DNA of 64,000 bases from Caprella mutica. Taxonomy: Eukaryota; Arthropoda; Malacostraca; Amphipoda; Caprellidae. The position numbers and the translations under genes were made by a program. This document shows positions 46,901 through 59,051 of the stretch, one piece after another. Under the pieces are notes generated by a model, which made no database searches, was not told the origin of the DNA, and saw nothing but the letters and a program-made list of their open reading frames with translations. The stretch spans positions 26,618-90,617 of the forward strand of contig CANNZV010002619.1 in NCBI GenBank assembly GCA_947561585.1, written 5' to 3'. Position 1 is the first letter of the stretch. Each line of letters starts with the position of its first letter.

Positions 46901-47070
46901 ACCTTCCAAAGATCCACCATAATTTATTGAACTACTTCTAATATCTACAAATTATTATTCGAGCTAAAAGTTTAGTTAATAAAATTACAAAAAAATACGA
47001 AAATTACGAATGCTTAGATTTTCGTTTGATTTTGAATTTGTTTATGAATAAAAAATATTTCATCGCACTT
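43945..47070. other. Non-coding stretch
   Basis: AT-rich, no gene supported. A few 15-bp-like steps around 45,400-45,450 (GCTGGAAAATTATT, GCTGGACATAT) are too degenerate to call. Confidence 0.35.
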
Positions 47071-47073
47071 AAC

Positions 47074-47603
47074 CATAATGAGTTTGACGTGTGTTTTTAG
47101 GCACATCTTTTTAAATTACTTTATATCTTTTTATGTTATTCGTTTAAATTTACTGGCCTTCCTTGACTTTGTTCCTACATAAATACCAAAAATATTTTTG
47201 AATTTAAAAATTTAAAAAAAATTACGTATCGTCGTAGATCCCCGTAAATCACGTAAATTATGGAATTAATTGTAGTTTGGTGACGTTTGGCAACCCATAA
47301 ATACAGTTTGGTTAGCCAATACGCATGAATTTGTCCACGTTTTCATCAAGTACAGATACATGCGCGAGCTGTGATTTGATAAAACTGGAAGATCTGGTCT
47401 TTCAGTTTCCAATGCCTTAAATACTGATGTATTTATTTCTCCTTTTATGTTCAATATTTTTACTTGAAATTTGGTACACATTAGTTTAGTATATATACTA
47501 AAAACTTGAAAAAATACAGCACCGTAGGTTTATAAATAAGACATGTTTTTTTAACACATAGTCGAACTCTCCCGTTGATTTCGTCAGTCAAACTCATTAG
47601 GGT
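47074..47603 (-). mobile_element. ~530-bp MITE (family M3), uninterrupted copy
   Basis: Inverted ends are ACCATAATGAGTTTGACG (left) and, reverse-complemented, ACCCTAATGAGTTTGACT (right). TA is immediately outside if the ends are taken at ACC (CTTA/ACC and GGT/TATG), which would fit a mariner-type MITE. It aligns in reverse orientation with the split copy at 27,192-28,732 and defines the empty site there. Non-coding. Confidence 0.75.
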
Positions 47604-48075
47604 TATGATAACAATATTTTCCATGTAGCCCCAAAAACTTAATTTCCACGTGATTTTAGATGAACACTTACCTTCATTTTATCTCATAAATCAGCGTTAA
47701 AAAATATTTCTGAAGATGTTATATGGCAGGTGTCCCTTATATTACTGAAGATCGGAACATTCAATAAATCAATTCTGGTAACAAATAATATGGGCATCAA
47801 TTTTGATCAAACTTTGTGTAGCTTCAATGTAGGAAGGATAACATGCGTCAATGGACATAAATCATGCTTATTTTCTATTGGTTGTCACTAATATTTCATT
47901 CTACAAAAGAGAGAAAATATATTACATATTAGCTATTTGCCTGTCGGTAATAATCGGAGACACTTATATTATTGTTCACATTTATCATTCATTCATTTCA
48001 TTCATAACACAAAAACATATTTCATTTTTTCATAATGAAATTATACTTTTATTTATAAAATATAACCCTAAAATC

Positions 48076-48162
48076 TTCATATGTCAATAGCATCGTATCT
48101 GATGTATAAAATCTCGCCACCATTCATATGTCAATAGCATCGTATCTGATGTATAAAATCTG
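48076..48162 (+). repeat. 47-bp tandem duplication
   Basis: TTCATATGTCAATAGCATCG and the next ~20 bases (TATCTGATGTATAAAATCT) occur twice at 47-bp spacing, apparently identical across about 39 bp. A recent local duplication. Confidence 0.9.
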
Positions 48163-48164
48163 CT

Positions 48165-49070
48165 TATGATTTCACGTCTTAAATCCCGTTATCGAGTTGT
48201 TCACGCGTAGCTGAGCGTGACAGCTTCCCTCGTATATTGAAAGATGGCATAAAGTTTAGTACTAAGAATTTACAAAATTCCAAACAATGTCCTTTACCTT
48301 CAAATGTAGAATTTCTTTTGAAAATATTCGCCCGAATGCTTTGAAATTTGTATATTGCTTTAGTTTTCATTTGTTCGAACAAGTGGTTGAAGTAGATTAA
48401 TTTTCCAGAGAAGTTTTCATGTCCAGGTAGAATTGTAGATGCATGAAAGGATGCAATGAGAAGATGGTTTTAATATATTTATTTGATATCTTTGAGAAAA
48501 TTGTAAACAAATTATAAGTGAGGATATACAGGTTTTCAGAAATCAATCACAATGAAAAAATTAAATGAGGGAGAGTCTTTTAGTATACACTAATTATACC
48601 GTTGAAGCTCCAAACACAATATACCTCCTCACCCATATTTCATATTATGAAAGACTAATATTACTATGTTTCCATTGTCCGGTTCCAATTTTTCTAAAAA
48701 AAAACTTACCGTTTTCTGATAAGAATGACCACATATAGACTACATGGAAATTTTATGATTTCTCCTCATGTTTCTCAGACTTCATAGTGATAAAAGACTA
48801 ATATATTGGCACATCAGTTAGAGATTCCTTCCGTTTCTAAAGGACTCGATTCTCCCCTTCTAAACTCAATATTTCGTCAAAGCGGCGGTTTATTCCATCC
48901 CATTAAGTGAATGGCGGCGAGATGTCTTTACAAATTGAAGGGTTTGCCGTAGTTTGTACCTTGCTCTAAGATAGTGAAGAAGATGTATATTTTATTGGTG
49001 AGAAATAAGAAAGAAGATTAATGCAAGTAAATTTGTAATGAGGATAGTTGCATATAATACTGTTTCCTTA
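48165..49070. other. Non-coding stretch
   Basis: A short segment around 48,310-48,350 (ATTCGCCCGAATGCTTTGAA) resembles the inner part of the Tc1 terminal repeat (38,215-38,245 and 40,545-40,570) in part. No gene supported. Confidence 0.35.
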
Positions 49071-49072
49071 TA

Positions 49073-50416
49073 TAGGGTCTGACGGGGTATCACTGAGCAC
49101 AATCCCGCAAACTCTGTATTTACTCAATAACTAAAGGTATTAGAGAAACTCTTTTTCTCGTGATGAAATGGTCTTTAATGAAGATGGTTCTCAACCAGTT
49201 TCGAGATAATACCTAAATAAATAAAACACTTTTTGGCAATTTTTTGTGCGTAACTTTTAGTGAGTGTATAGGTTTATCACTGCGCACATGAAGGGGTATT
49301 ACTGCGCATTGCATAATTACAGTAGTTCTCTCCCCCACCTAAATACCTCCAGTCCCCTTTATAATAACCCTCCTCCCCCCTATCTAAACCCCCTTCTTTC
49401 CCCATCTAAATATCCCTCTCCTCCCATCTCAATCCCCCTCTCTTCTCATCTATATCCCCCTCTCCTACCATTTTGATCACACCCTCTCCTCATCGAAATC
49501 TCCCTACCTTATCTTCCCATCTAAATCCCTCTCTTCCTCATCTATTTCCTTCTCTCCTAAATCTATTTCCCCCTCTCCCACATCAAAATCCTCCTCCCCC
49601 CCCCCATCTAAACGTCTCTGCTTCCCTCTCTATATGCCCCTCCCCAACCTACTTGTCCCTTGCTTTTTAAACACATATTTAATAAATCTGCAACAAATTT
49701 AACATTTAAATTTTACGCAACTAGTTAACTACTTATATCAAGTGATATAATACGATCGTACTTTTATTTTAAATTAATATTTAATTTAAATACGACTCAC
49801 CCCCCCCCCCTAAATACCCACTCTCCCAATTTTAATACCCCCACATCAAGTTTCATAGCTACCACGATCGTAAGTTTATTGTTAATCAAATCTATAATTA
49901 AATAACACTTTATTCAATATTTATGCCATAATTAAGAGCTAAAAACTCATATTTTTTACATTTATTCACAAACAAATATGGTTAATAACGATGCGCAGTG
50001 ATACCCTCTTCCTTTAAATTATCTGGGGTATCACTGCGCACGGTTGTGGCAGGAAAACCGATGAAACTGAGGAATTGAAAATTTGACATAATGTAACTGT
50101 TATTGTTTGTGCTAACCTGTTAAAACTATATGAATCTATAAATCTTGGTATAAGAGTCATTGCAAAGTTTGCGGGATTTAAAAATCACCAGCGCAAACTT
50201 TTTTCAGATCGTTCTGACAGCACTACATAAATCGCGACTTAACTCTAGAAATACTAAGAGGATAATGGTGCTTCATGAAGCTTATGGGAGAAAAGAAGAT
50301 GCTTGAAATGATGGTGCAATCAGATTTAGACTAAAACAAGTGGTTTTAAAATTATAAGGGATGCGGAGTGATACCCCATAAAAAGGGTATGCGCAGTGAT
50401 ACCCCGTCCGACCCTA
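49073..50416 (+). mobile_element. 1.34-kb non-autonomous element E1 with GGGGTATCACTGCGCA motifs
   Basis: The left end TAGGGTCTGACGGGGTATCA and the reverse-complemented right end TAGGGTCGGACGGGGTATCA are inverted termini. A ~16-bp motif GGGGTATCACTGCGCA, or its complement, recurs about seven times (near 49,084, 49,270, 49,293, 49,990, 50,025, 50,365, 50,391), some in head-to-head pairs. 49,325-49,680 is a pyrimidine-rich tract of ~20-bp units (CCCCCTCTCCTCCCATCTAA). A (C)n run lies at 49,799. An inverted second copy is E2 at 59,052-60,379. No transposase; the proline-rich frames here are the CT tract translated. Confidence 0.85.
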
Positions 50417-50419
50417 CTT

Positions 50420-52270
50420 TGATTTGTTAGTAGAAATCTCTCCAATTAACTTTGAAAAATTTTATAATCATAAATGTCATTTTTAATAGTTTCAATTTGA
50501 CTGTGATAAGGTAATCTTTGAATATCCGGCCAATTTCACATCATGAGTCATGAAAGAGTATATATTTAGTAATCACTATTTAACATATATGTTTAATTCA
50601 TATTCATAGTATCGGAAGACATCATGAGTAGGAATTAAAATGATGAGTTGAATAGAAATTATTATAATTTTTCACACTGCGTGATCGAAAATATTGATCC
50701 GTCCGGAAACTCGTAATTGATCCTATACATAAAAATAAATGTTTACAACAAAAAATGCTTTCTCTGACTATAGAAAACATCACTATTAAGTCTTCCAGTT
50801 AGAACATGTATAAGATAACATTATAATTTAATTACGATATGGTTAAGAGGTTATTTTAACAATGAATTCAAATTTATTTTTAACTTCATGGGAAAAACAA
50901 TAAGAAGGATAATAAAAAATAATAAATATTTAACAAATTTTAGAAATAATTTCTTCATTTTTATATTCACATTTCTGTTGTTTCTTTATAATTTTATATA
51001 ATTTACATGGATAACAGCAGATGAATTTGACCTCATAAATTACTTTTTTTTTCATCGGTAGCATATTTATATTAATAATTAGCCTCCTTAAAATCAATAA
51101 AGGAGTGAGAACATTACACGAATATGGTGTATAATAAATTCACATTGTGAAAAAAATAATCTGAAGTATATATACTTATTTTTTAAATGATTATTAAACA
51201 AATCAAAATGAATATAATCGAGTTTGGTTGAAATTCTGTCCACTTCAATATTCCAATTTGATCAAATAGAAATACATATAATTCATTTTGTTGATTTAAT
51301 TTCAATCCAAGTGAACTCTGTAATGTCAATTCTCTCATTATAAACAAGAGTAGAAACTGCAACGTCAGCATTTCATTCACAGTATTGACTCACCGAGAAA
51401 TGACTCAAGTAGATCTTCGAGACATTAATATAATGAAGAAGACAGATTGAATCAAACAGATACAATGATTGGAATTAATGGAATACCAAAATACTCTGAC
51501 ACTTACACTACTCGGAAGGTTAACAAAGGTAAATCAGAAATTTTAAACAGTCACCTTGGCTGATAAATTAAATCCTTTTATCCGATTACTACGATGTTTT
51601 TCAATATAAAGTTTTAGTGGTATTTTCCATAAATGGAATGTTAGAGTCTAATCTACAAAATGATTATCGTTAGCCTTCAGTAAAAAAGAAACCCAAAAGA
51701 ATATTCTATAAACTCACCAAAGCGCTCTGGATAACTTACTATTCTTAAATAAAACTATTTATCCTCCTGATAATTCACATCACAATTATTTATGTAAATT
51801 CTGTTGCCGACATTTCATATAGAATATCTCTCTGTCCATTATTAAAAATATTCTTATCTGCTTTCCTCTCTATGATAACTGCCATTTGCCGATAAAAATT
51901 TCCTAAGCTTATGAACGGGGAATTACTGATAACGTTGTATTATTTTGCTCTATAGGTTGACAATGTAATTTAAATAGGAATAGTTTTTATATGTATCTAC
52001 TGTACATGTCAGAATTAACTTTCTATTTCAATCAAATCATTTTTCCGAACACTTCAATTTAATTGATGAGAAAATATATGTAATAAAATATTATCTCTGA
52101 AAAAAATAAAATTATAATTATATTTCGTATTATAAAAAAATGTTCAACATGCTGTTACCGCTCACCTTCATTGTGGTTGTTGCTTGAATTATTTCTAACT
52201 CAACTATCTTATGTAAACTATACATTTGAATGAAAACATAAGCAATATTCCTTCCATTAGCCTTATAATC
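50420..52270. other. AT-rich non-coding stretch
   Basis: Nothing could be supported. Confidence 0.35.
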
Positions 52271-52274
52271 ATTT

Positions 52275-52660
52275 CTAGTCCATTGTTGGTAAACCAGTTG
52301 AATCTTCAAAGAATGTGAAGTCTAACAATTAAATCTCAAAATCCACGTCACGTCCATTAACTCCACGGAAATTACTCACCATGTCGCTTTGTCGTTGTCT
52401 CCTTTTGTAACCAGAATAACGTTAAATAAAGTCACAGAGACGTAAATAGTCCCACATGTTCAAATAATATTCACAGTAATGTCACACACTTGCTGAACAT
52501 GTATGGAAAATAAATATGTTCTATCCTCCATATTATATTCGGAATTACAAACGTGGAGAATTCAGCAGTGCAGAAAATTAAGATTATTCCACCGCATGAA
52601 CAAAACAATGACAACATAAATAAAAAGATATTAAGGATGAGAAATGTTTTATTTATAAGT
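52275..52660 (-). repeat. Dispersed repeat R2, minus copy
   Basis: Reverse complement is alignable with 11,400-11,790 over almost the whole length (see that entry). The 79-codon minus frame across it (52,471-52,710) is not open in the other copy, so it is unlikely to be coding. Confidence 0.75.
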
Positions 52661-52664
52661 AAAT

Positions 52665-53940
52665 TAGTAAATTTATTTGAATTCGAAATAATTCTGGAAA
52701 TTTTTAACACACAAATAAAACCATATTTGTAGATTTTCAGAATACAAAATGTTTTTTTTTAATCAATCGGTAAGATTTGAAAGCCACTACAAATTCGTAC
52801 ATATGTTAGTGTAATATATGAAAATATTTACTCTGTTATCTCGTTCTGAAATATTTCAATTTAATAAATAGGATAGATTTTCAGAGAGGACTTTAAAATG
52901 ATTGATTGGAATTAAGTCATTGAAATTCAACAAAAACATAAGTAACTACCATTTTGATAAGAAAACTTGATGATAAATCATTTGTTTTTATTAAATTATT
53001 ATTACAACATTATATTAGTTTTTCCTTCAAAATGTTATTTATTCTATATTTTCCTTGCGAGAGATTTAAAAGATTCGTTGAGCAAATCCTGAATTTGATA
53101 TAAGAAAATATGAAGCATGACTAGTGTTAAACGAAAAAAATACGTGAATAGTTGTTTTTGTGTCTTTTTTTATAGTTTTCCACCTTTTTCAATAAGTTTA
53201 TCTCAAAATAAGCGATATATATAGTGAAATATTTTCATTATTGAATATATTTTGAATTGCTGTTTTCATTCACATTAGCATTTAAATTAATAGACACCAA
53301 CAGTACTCGGACCAACAGTACACTATCTACAGCCATTCTGAATGAATAAACATAATAAATTTTCTAGCTATTGAAGTCTTAATAGCATTCAAGTACATAA
53401 ATAATTGCTATATATTCATCATATGAATCTTCTTCTTCTAAGAATAAAATTCATTTCATTTGTTGTGAAGCTCATCAAGTTAATCTTTCTCTTATTATTT
53501 TCATTTAAGTTTAATGGTAATAGGAAGGAATGAGAGAAAATATATTATGCTAGATGGCCGGAAATTTCGGTCTCGGAATTAAATATACTCTCTCACGGCT
53601 GGCAAAGTTTCAATTATGAGCAATAGATATCATATCAAATTGGATTACTTTGATTTATTTTTAATACAACATGTAAGATCTAGGTTGTTATTTAATTTTT
53701 GCTATTCATTAAAAATCGCTTTAGAAAATGAAAAATAAATACAACCAATTTTCTCAAAAACTCTGAATGAAATGTTCTTTATTTTAAAATTTTGTTTATT
53801 TAAACAATAGTTTAGATCTTCCTAATTTTATAAGGATGATTGTTTTCGCATTGAGGTGTGCATCAATAGTCTTAAATACATTATGAATATTAGGTAATTT
53901 TGTTAGCATTGTATATCTCAATTAATAAGTATTGTAGCCA
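52665..53940. other. Non-coding stretch with one Foldback-like end
   Basis: Near 53,552-53,580 the sequence ATGGCCGGAAATTTCGGTCT then CGGAATTAAAT matches the left terminus of FB2 and the array unit of FB3. It looks like a solo left end of a Foldback-like element. Otherwise AT-rich with no gene. Confidence 0.5.
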
Positions 53941-53944
53941 AAGT

Positions 53945-54275
53945 TTATGATTTATTTCACTATCACCACATCACTGCACATCAATTTCACCATATCCATC
54001 ACTAAGCCCACTATCACCTAATCACTTCACATAAATTCCACCACATCAATCACCACACTCACTATCACCACATCACTTCACATCAATTCCACTACATCCA
54101 TCACCTAGCCCACTATCACCTCATTACTGCACAGCAATCTTCTCTCCATAGCGTACGTGTCTCTTTCTCCCTCAGGCTCTTCCTATTAGCCATGCGCGGA
54201 CTAACACCAATATTTCTAATTAGCACTGACAATTTATAGCCTTCCACTCACTGCTAATGGCGGCACAGGGCATGT
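53945..54275 (-). repeat. Dispersed repeat R1, minus copy
   Basis: The part 54,120-54,275 is nearly identical, reverse-complemented, to 1,968-2,110. The 53,950-54,130 part is the same ~50-bp minisatellite (CACTATCACCACATCACTTC on this strand) with about four units. Confidence 0.85.
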
Positions 54276-54344
54276 TTGGTCTATCACAAACGTGGAGATA
54301 TGCTTTATTTAATTGATCGGTATTAGATATTAGGAGCAAGAGCC

Positions 54345-54650
54345 ATTAAAGACTGGAATTACACTGGAATGCAACAAAATTGTCGCGCAGTAATAAAACT
54401 GGATTCTCGTACAAGAATGAAACTGAATTCCCGCACTAGAATGAAACTGGATTGTCGCACAAGGATTAAACAGGATTATCGCACAAGAATGAAACTGAAT
54501 TCTCGCACAAGAATGAAACAGGATTATCGCAAAAGAATTAAACTGGATTATCGCGCACGAATGAAAGTGTATTTTCGCACAAGAATGAAACTGGATTATT
54601 GCACGAGAATGAAACTTGATTCTCGCACAAAATGGAAGCTGTGTATTCAC
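54345..54650 (+). repeat. Minisatellite, 24-bp unit, ~12 copies
   Basis: The unit is AACTGGATTATCGCACAAGA plus ATGA, repeating every 24 bp with about 10-20% drift. It is open in several frames on both strands because 24 is a multiple of three (8-residue repeats such as MKLDSRTR), so the frames over it are not genes. Immediately adjacent to repeat R1. Confidence 0.92.
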
Positions 54651-54689
54651 ACAAGGAAGAATATATTTATGGGACACAATATATCTTAA

Positions 54690-56850
54690 TTACTAGAATT
54701 GGCAATCCAAAGGCGCACGCCTCCACGGCCGTTTCATAATGATATTTGGCAATCGTACGATCATTGAGTTATAAGTGACCTTGACCTCTAACTAAATGAA
54801 ATATATCGACTACAATATGAAACATGATACAATATAAATTCATCATTCAATTAAAGTTACATTTATTATCTCTAGTACCGGTTTACCTTCGACTTTTTAA
54901 ATTTTTTTCAAGAATATTCATTTGGTGTTGTATGTGGCAGAAACTCATTAAAGGCAAGAAAAGAGTTATAATTACCACTCTGCATATAAGATGACTCTAC
55001 AGTGTACAGAATATCGATGGTCATAAAATTCTCATTATAAGTTCCTTGTAAAATTTAGCATTATCTACTGGTACACCAAATGCCTAATTCATTATTAAGT
55101 GTATAATTTAAATTTTACATAATATAAATATAATTTGCTTCATTTTTTACAATACCAGAAGTCTTCTCTCAACTCATTTCTCAATCACAGGAGAGAAATA
55201 TTTGAAAAGAAATGGTGATAAGAAAAGCAAAGTATTTTCTTAACAACTGATCTTCAAACTTCATAATCTTGTTTCAGTCTGTAATGTTCCGATACAATGT
55301 TGAAGACAAAGACACTTAACTTCTTCACTGATGCAATCGGATTTAAAAACTACAACATATATCTTTAGAAGAGCAGGCACAAAGCTTAAAACTATTCGAT
55401 ATTTAGTGCAAATTCCAGACAAAAAATACATCATATTTTTAATATCATAGGAATTTGTACATAAACCATTCAGATCTTCCTGTAACTAACAAGTACTATT
55501 CTAGAATATCTGAAACCATCTTCATATTATACAGTTCTTTGTTTGAAAAAAAAAAAAACGCTGCTTTGAGTGACGCTTCTCATATATTTTTTAATTCAAT
55601 CATAAATTTTATTAAAATTCTATAACTTTATTTAATTCATCGAATATTTAAGTTTTTAGTTATATAAAGGAATACATTGAATATGACTAAATAGAAAAGA
55701 ATTTAATTTAATTTTTAAAATATATCATTTATTAAATCAAATAGCTTTACAGTTTACACACATTTTAATTACATTTCATTAAGATATTTCTTTATTAATT
55801 TAGTTACTACTTCGTGCTTTCAGTGTAGATGTATTCAAGATTCTGAATAAACAAGACATCAAACAGTCTATGTTTGAAATGAACTGTCTCACCTAAATTG
55901 GAATTTAAAGTAAACCATTTAGTGTTTGTGTTCTGAATTTGAAATTTGGTTATATGCGCAGTCGGGTATGACTTATTCGAAAATTGAAATATTCTTCGTA
56001 CATGTTTTGAATAATTTTTTCCGAATAAAAAAATGAGATACAAATGTTACAAATTAATTTAGTTTAAGTATAACTGCATTTGTATACATATACATTATCT
56101 AAATTAGGGGAAAACAAACATAATACTCATCTTCATGAATAATGAATGAAAGTATAGTTTATGCAAAATATCTGAAACTTCTAACAGGCAAAACCATAAA
56201 AGGATTTTAGATAATAATATTTTTTCGAATACATAATATATTTATTAGACAATAATGTCATTTATTAATATATTCTTGTATAGTGAAATAATCTCAATAT
56301 ATTGAAAGTATTTTTGGGATAAATAACTTAAATTCATTGAAATATACATATATGATGTCCCTCAAGATCATTCGTGTGATAATTATTGGCAAATATTATA
56401 TCGAAAATTGTATTCGTTTAATTTGTTCCGCAAATATTCAAATGACAAATACATAACAATAGAACGTGTAGGAAATACTGTAGTATCTCTCTTGGGTATA
56501 ACGAAAGATAAATCGAATATCTTTCGTTCCCTTTCCAATCTCTTTGCACAGACTACAAATAAGTTTGTGTCAAAAACAGAGAAACACATTTCAAAGTTAC
56601 AATCGTTCAGGTGAAAATGATTGAAAAGTTCCCCTCAAACAAAAACTTTCACTGAAGGAATACAAAAATTACTACAAATTTCTATTGTCGCAATCGGATC
56701 AACGAGATTTCTATTTTTTTTATTCCGACGAAAACGATTGGATTTGGAATATATTCTTCGATTCGAATGTTTTTTTTTTATGCATAAGATATGATGATGA
56801 GAACTACAAAGTCCAACTAAATGTTAATTATGAATACATTAAATTTGATT
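54690..56850. other. AT-rich non-coding stretch
   Basis: Contains a 10-bp perfect inverted repeat AACGAAAGAT / ATCTTTCGTT at about 56,499-56,527. Short frames around 56,400-56,620 have no recognisable domain. Confidence 0.35.
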
Positions 56851-56852
56851 TT

Positions 56853-56972
56853 CGACAAATTCGTCTATCGGAAAATGTGTCTTCCGGCAAATCCGTTTTC
56901 GGCCAATTTGGGATTAAAAAAAACGTATTCGGAAAATTGCCATTCGGCCAATTCATTTTTGGAAAATCAGCC
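56853..56972 (+). repeat. 15-bp tandem array, eight units in register (Foldback-like)
   Basis: Eight consecutive 15-mers stay in register: CGACAAATTCGTCTA, TCGGAAAATGTGTCT, TCCGGCAAATCCGTT, TTCGGCCAATTTGGG, ATTAAAAAAAACGTA, TTCGGAAAATTGCCA, TTCGGCCAATTCATT, TTTGGAAAATCAGCC. The core GGAAAATT and the period match the FB1-FB3 termini. No inverted partner array was recognised. Confidence 0.75.
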
Positions 56973-56974
56973 TA

Positions 56975-59045
56975 GACCCAGTTCCATAATGCCGCTGATA
57001 TAACATTTGCGACTATTTTTACATCTCTTTATAGCTACCTTTCGGAAATTGTCAGCTCATATTACTTGTGGTCAGAGATCCTTAATATTAATGTTCCGTA
57101 GAGGAATTGAAGTCTGTTCACACATATTTGATGTAACGATGCTGCTATTCCATGGACAGTATCGGAATTGGGAAATAACATTTGAATGTACAGATGGAGA
57201 AAATTTTATGCCGTCAATATATCAAAGGAACAAAGACACGATATAATTTTCTCTGTTTGCATTTATGTTGACATAGAGAATGAATTCAACCAAAACGAAC
57301 ATCAGAAAGATTTAGAAAAAACATTATCCTTTTTATTTAAGGTATTTGATGTTTGAGAAAGACCATTAAATGTGAATACACCTTTTATTTATGTTTTTTG
57401 ATGCTCATTGTAAAGAAACATTCGGAAAAAAAATTGACCAACCGAAACAGAAAAGATTCAGTTTTTATTTAAAAGTGCAGTTAAGCGATGCTAACACTGT
57501 AGGTATTGAAGATTATAAAATTGTATAGAGATAACCAACTTTTTTAGTAATTGTTAGTGGAAGAAATTACACAAAAAGTAGCTTTAATTTCGAAATAACT
57601 ATAAATTGGAATCATTAAATATATTAGAATAATCAGAAAAGTTGGTATGAGATTTAAATTGATAATATAAAAACCAAATACTGTGAGGAGTCAAAAAATC
57701 CAAATAAATAATATTTTTTGGGAAAATGAAATAAATATAAGCAATAACTTGGTTTGTTGAATATTTCTATAATATTCTCTTTGGTGAAATTGTCAGCATG
57801 AGCTTTTAACAGTTAAATATAAATATATTTTCATGTTCTATAAAGTCTGAAAGTGGAGAAGTTTAGAGTTTTGGAATAAATTTAAGAGTTCTCAAGTTGA
57901 AGATGAAAGAAATCATAGAAAAAAATGGTTATGAAATCGAGATGAGGGAAATACACCAATCCTATGTCTCTAGATTGCGGAAATTAAAAAACACGCAGTC
58001 AGAAATGACGAGAAAAGAATCTTCCATCACTGGATGAAAATTCAGACGACTGTCCACAAAACAGCAATTACACCAGTCGAAAGAAGGTGAATCGGAGTTT
58101 AAGGTTAATTATTCAAATTATGTGATAATTATCATATTTGTGTTGGCATACACAATGCCGTTCACTCAAATTAATGAAATTAATGTAATTGTTCGAATTT
58201 TCATACATTTTAAAGCTAATATTTATTCCTTACATAAATAATTTTAGGCCTCAAGTCAATCTATTTAGATTTCAAAGTGGTAGCACATTTGTAGAACAAA
58301 TTTTATTGTTGAGATTAACACATCAGATACTCTTGTCACGGCCAACTGAAAGAGTCTGCAGATTTTGAGAAATTAACTCAATGAGAAACCTGAGCAAAAG
58401 AAATGGAGGGAGAATTTATGGAGACAGTTAATTGAGTGGAAGAAAGAGCAGAGAGGTGATGACTGGGTGAAATCTTTGAACTATTTAGTCCTCTGGAGAG
58501 AAAGGATTGAAGTTATGAGTGATTGGGAATTTTAGAGAAAAATTCATTCCATTTTTTTCATCAAATCCTAATTTCAAATTATAAAATTCTTTTACAAATA
58601 GTGTATGTTCATCCTACTTTGATTTCCTCTCCTTATTTAATTCATTAAAATATACATATAAATATGAATAAAAAAACTGCGAAAACTTTATTTACAAAAC
58701 ATGATATGCCAGAGAGTCTATTAATTTTTTTATTTATTCATAAATTTAATTATTCATTATTTAATTACCTGGATAATTATTTTGCAGTTTTTAATTGTTT
58801 GTATATGGTTACAAGTATATCAAATAATACGTTGTGAATTAAATTATGTTTCAAATGATTATCAGATTTGATTGAATAAATAATAATAAATAAAGATATT
58901 TTTGTATTTGCTGGGATCATTAATAAAAGAACAATTCGCTTTTATTGGAAATTATTAATCAAAATTTAAATAAAGTTATGGATACATTAAAATGAAATTC
59001 TGTTTAATTATTGAAAATTCAGCAGAACTTTTTCACAGAGTCCAT
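56975..59045. other. Non-coding stretch
   Basis: AT-rich. The frame at 57,007-57,246 begins at TTG and shows no domain. Nothing supported. Confidence 0.35.
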
Positions 59046-59051
59046 TATATG

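Noticed and set aside
48179..48382. Frame ending KLSRSATREQLDNGI, vaguely like an actin-binding RPEL motif
   Set aside because: A single short match without the flanking sequence expected of Phactr-type proteins. Part of the region resembles a Tc1 terminal repeat.
49264..49670. Proline/serine-rich frames
   Set aside because: They are the pyrimidine-rich ~20-bp repeat core of element E1. The same tract in E2 is not conserved as protein.
54330..54689. Frames on both strands with eight-residue repeats
   Set aside because: Translation of the 24-bp minisatellite, open on both strands.
56685..57246. Two adjacent frames of 96 and 79 codons
   Set aside because: The first ends in the 15-bp array and the second starts at TTG. 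No recognisable domain and no splice links.
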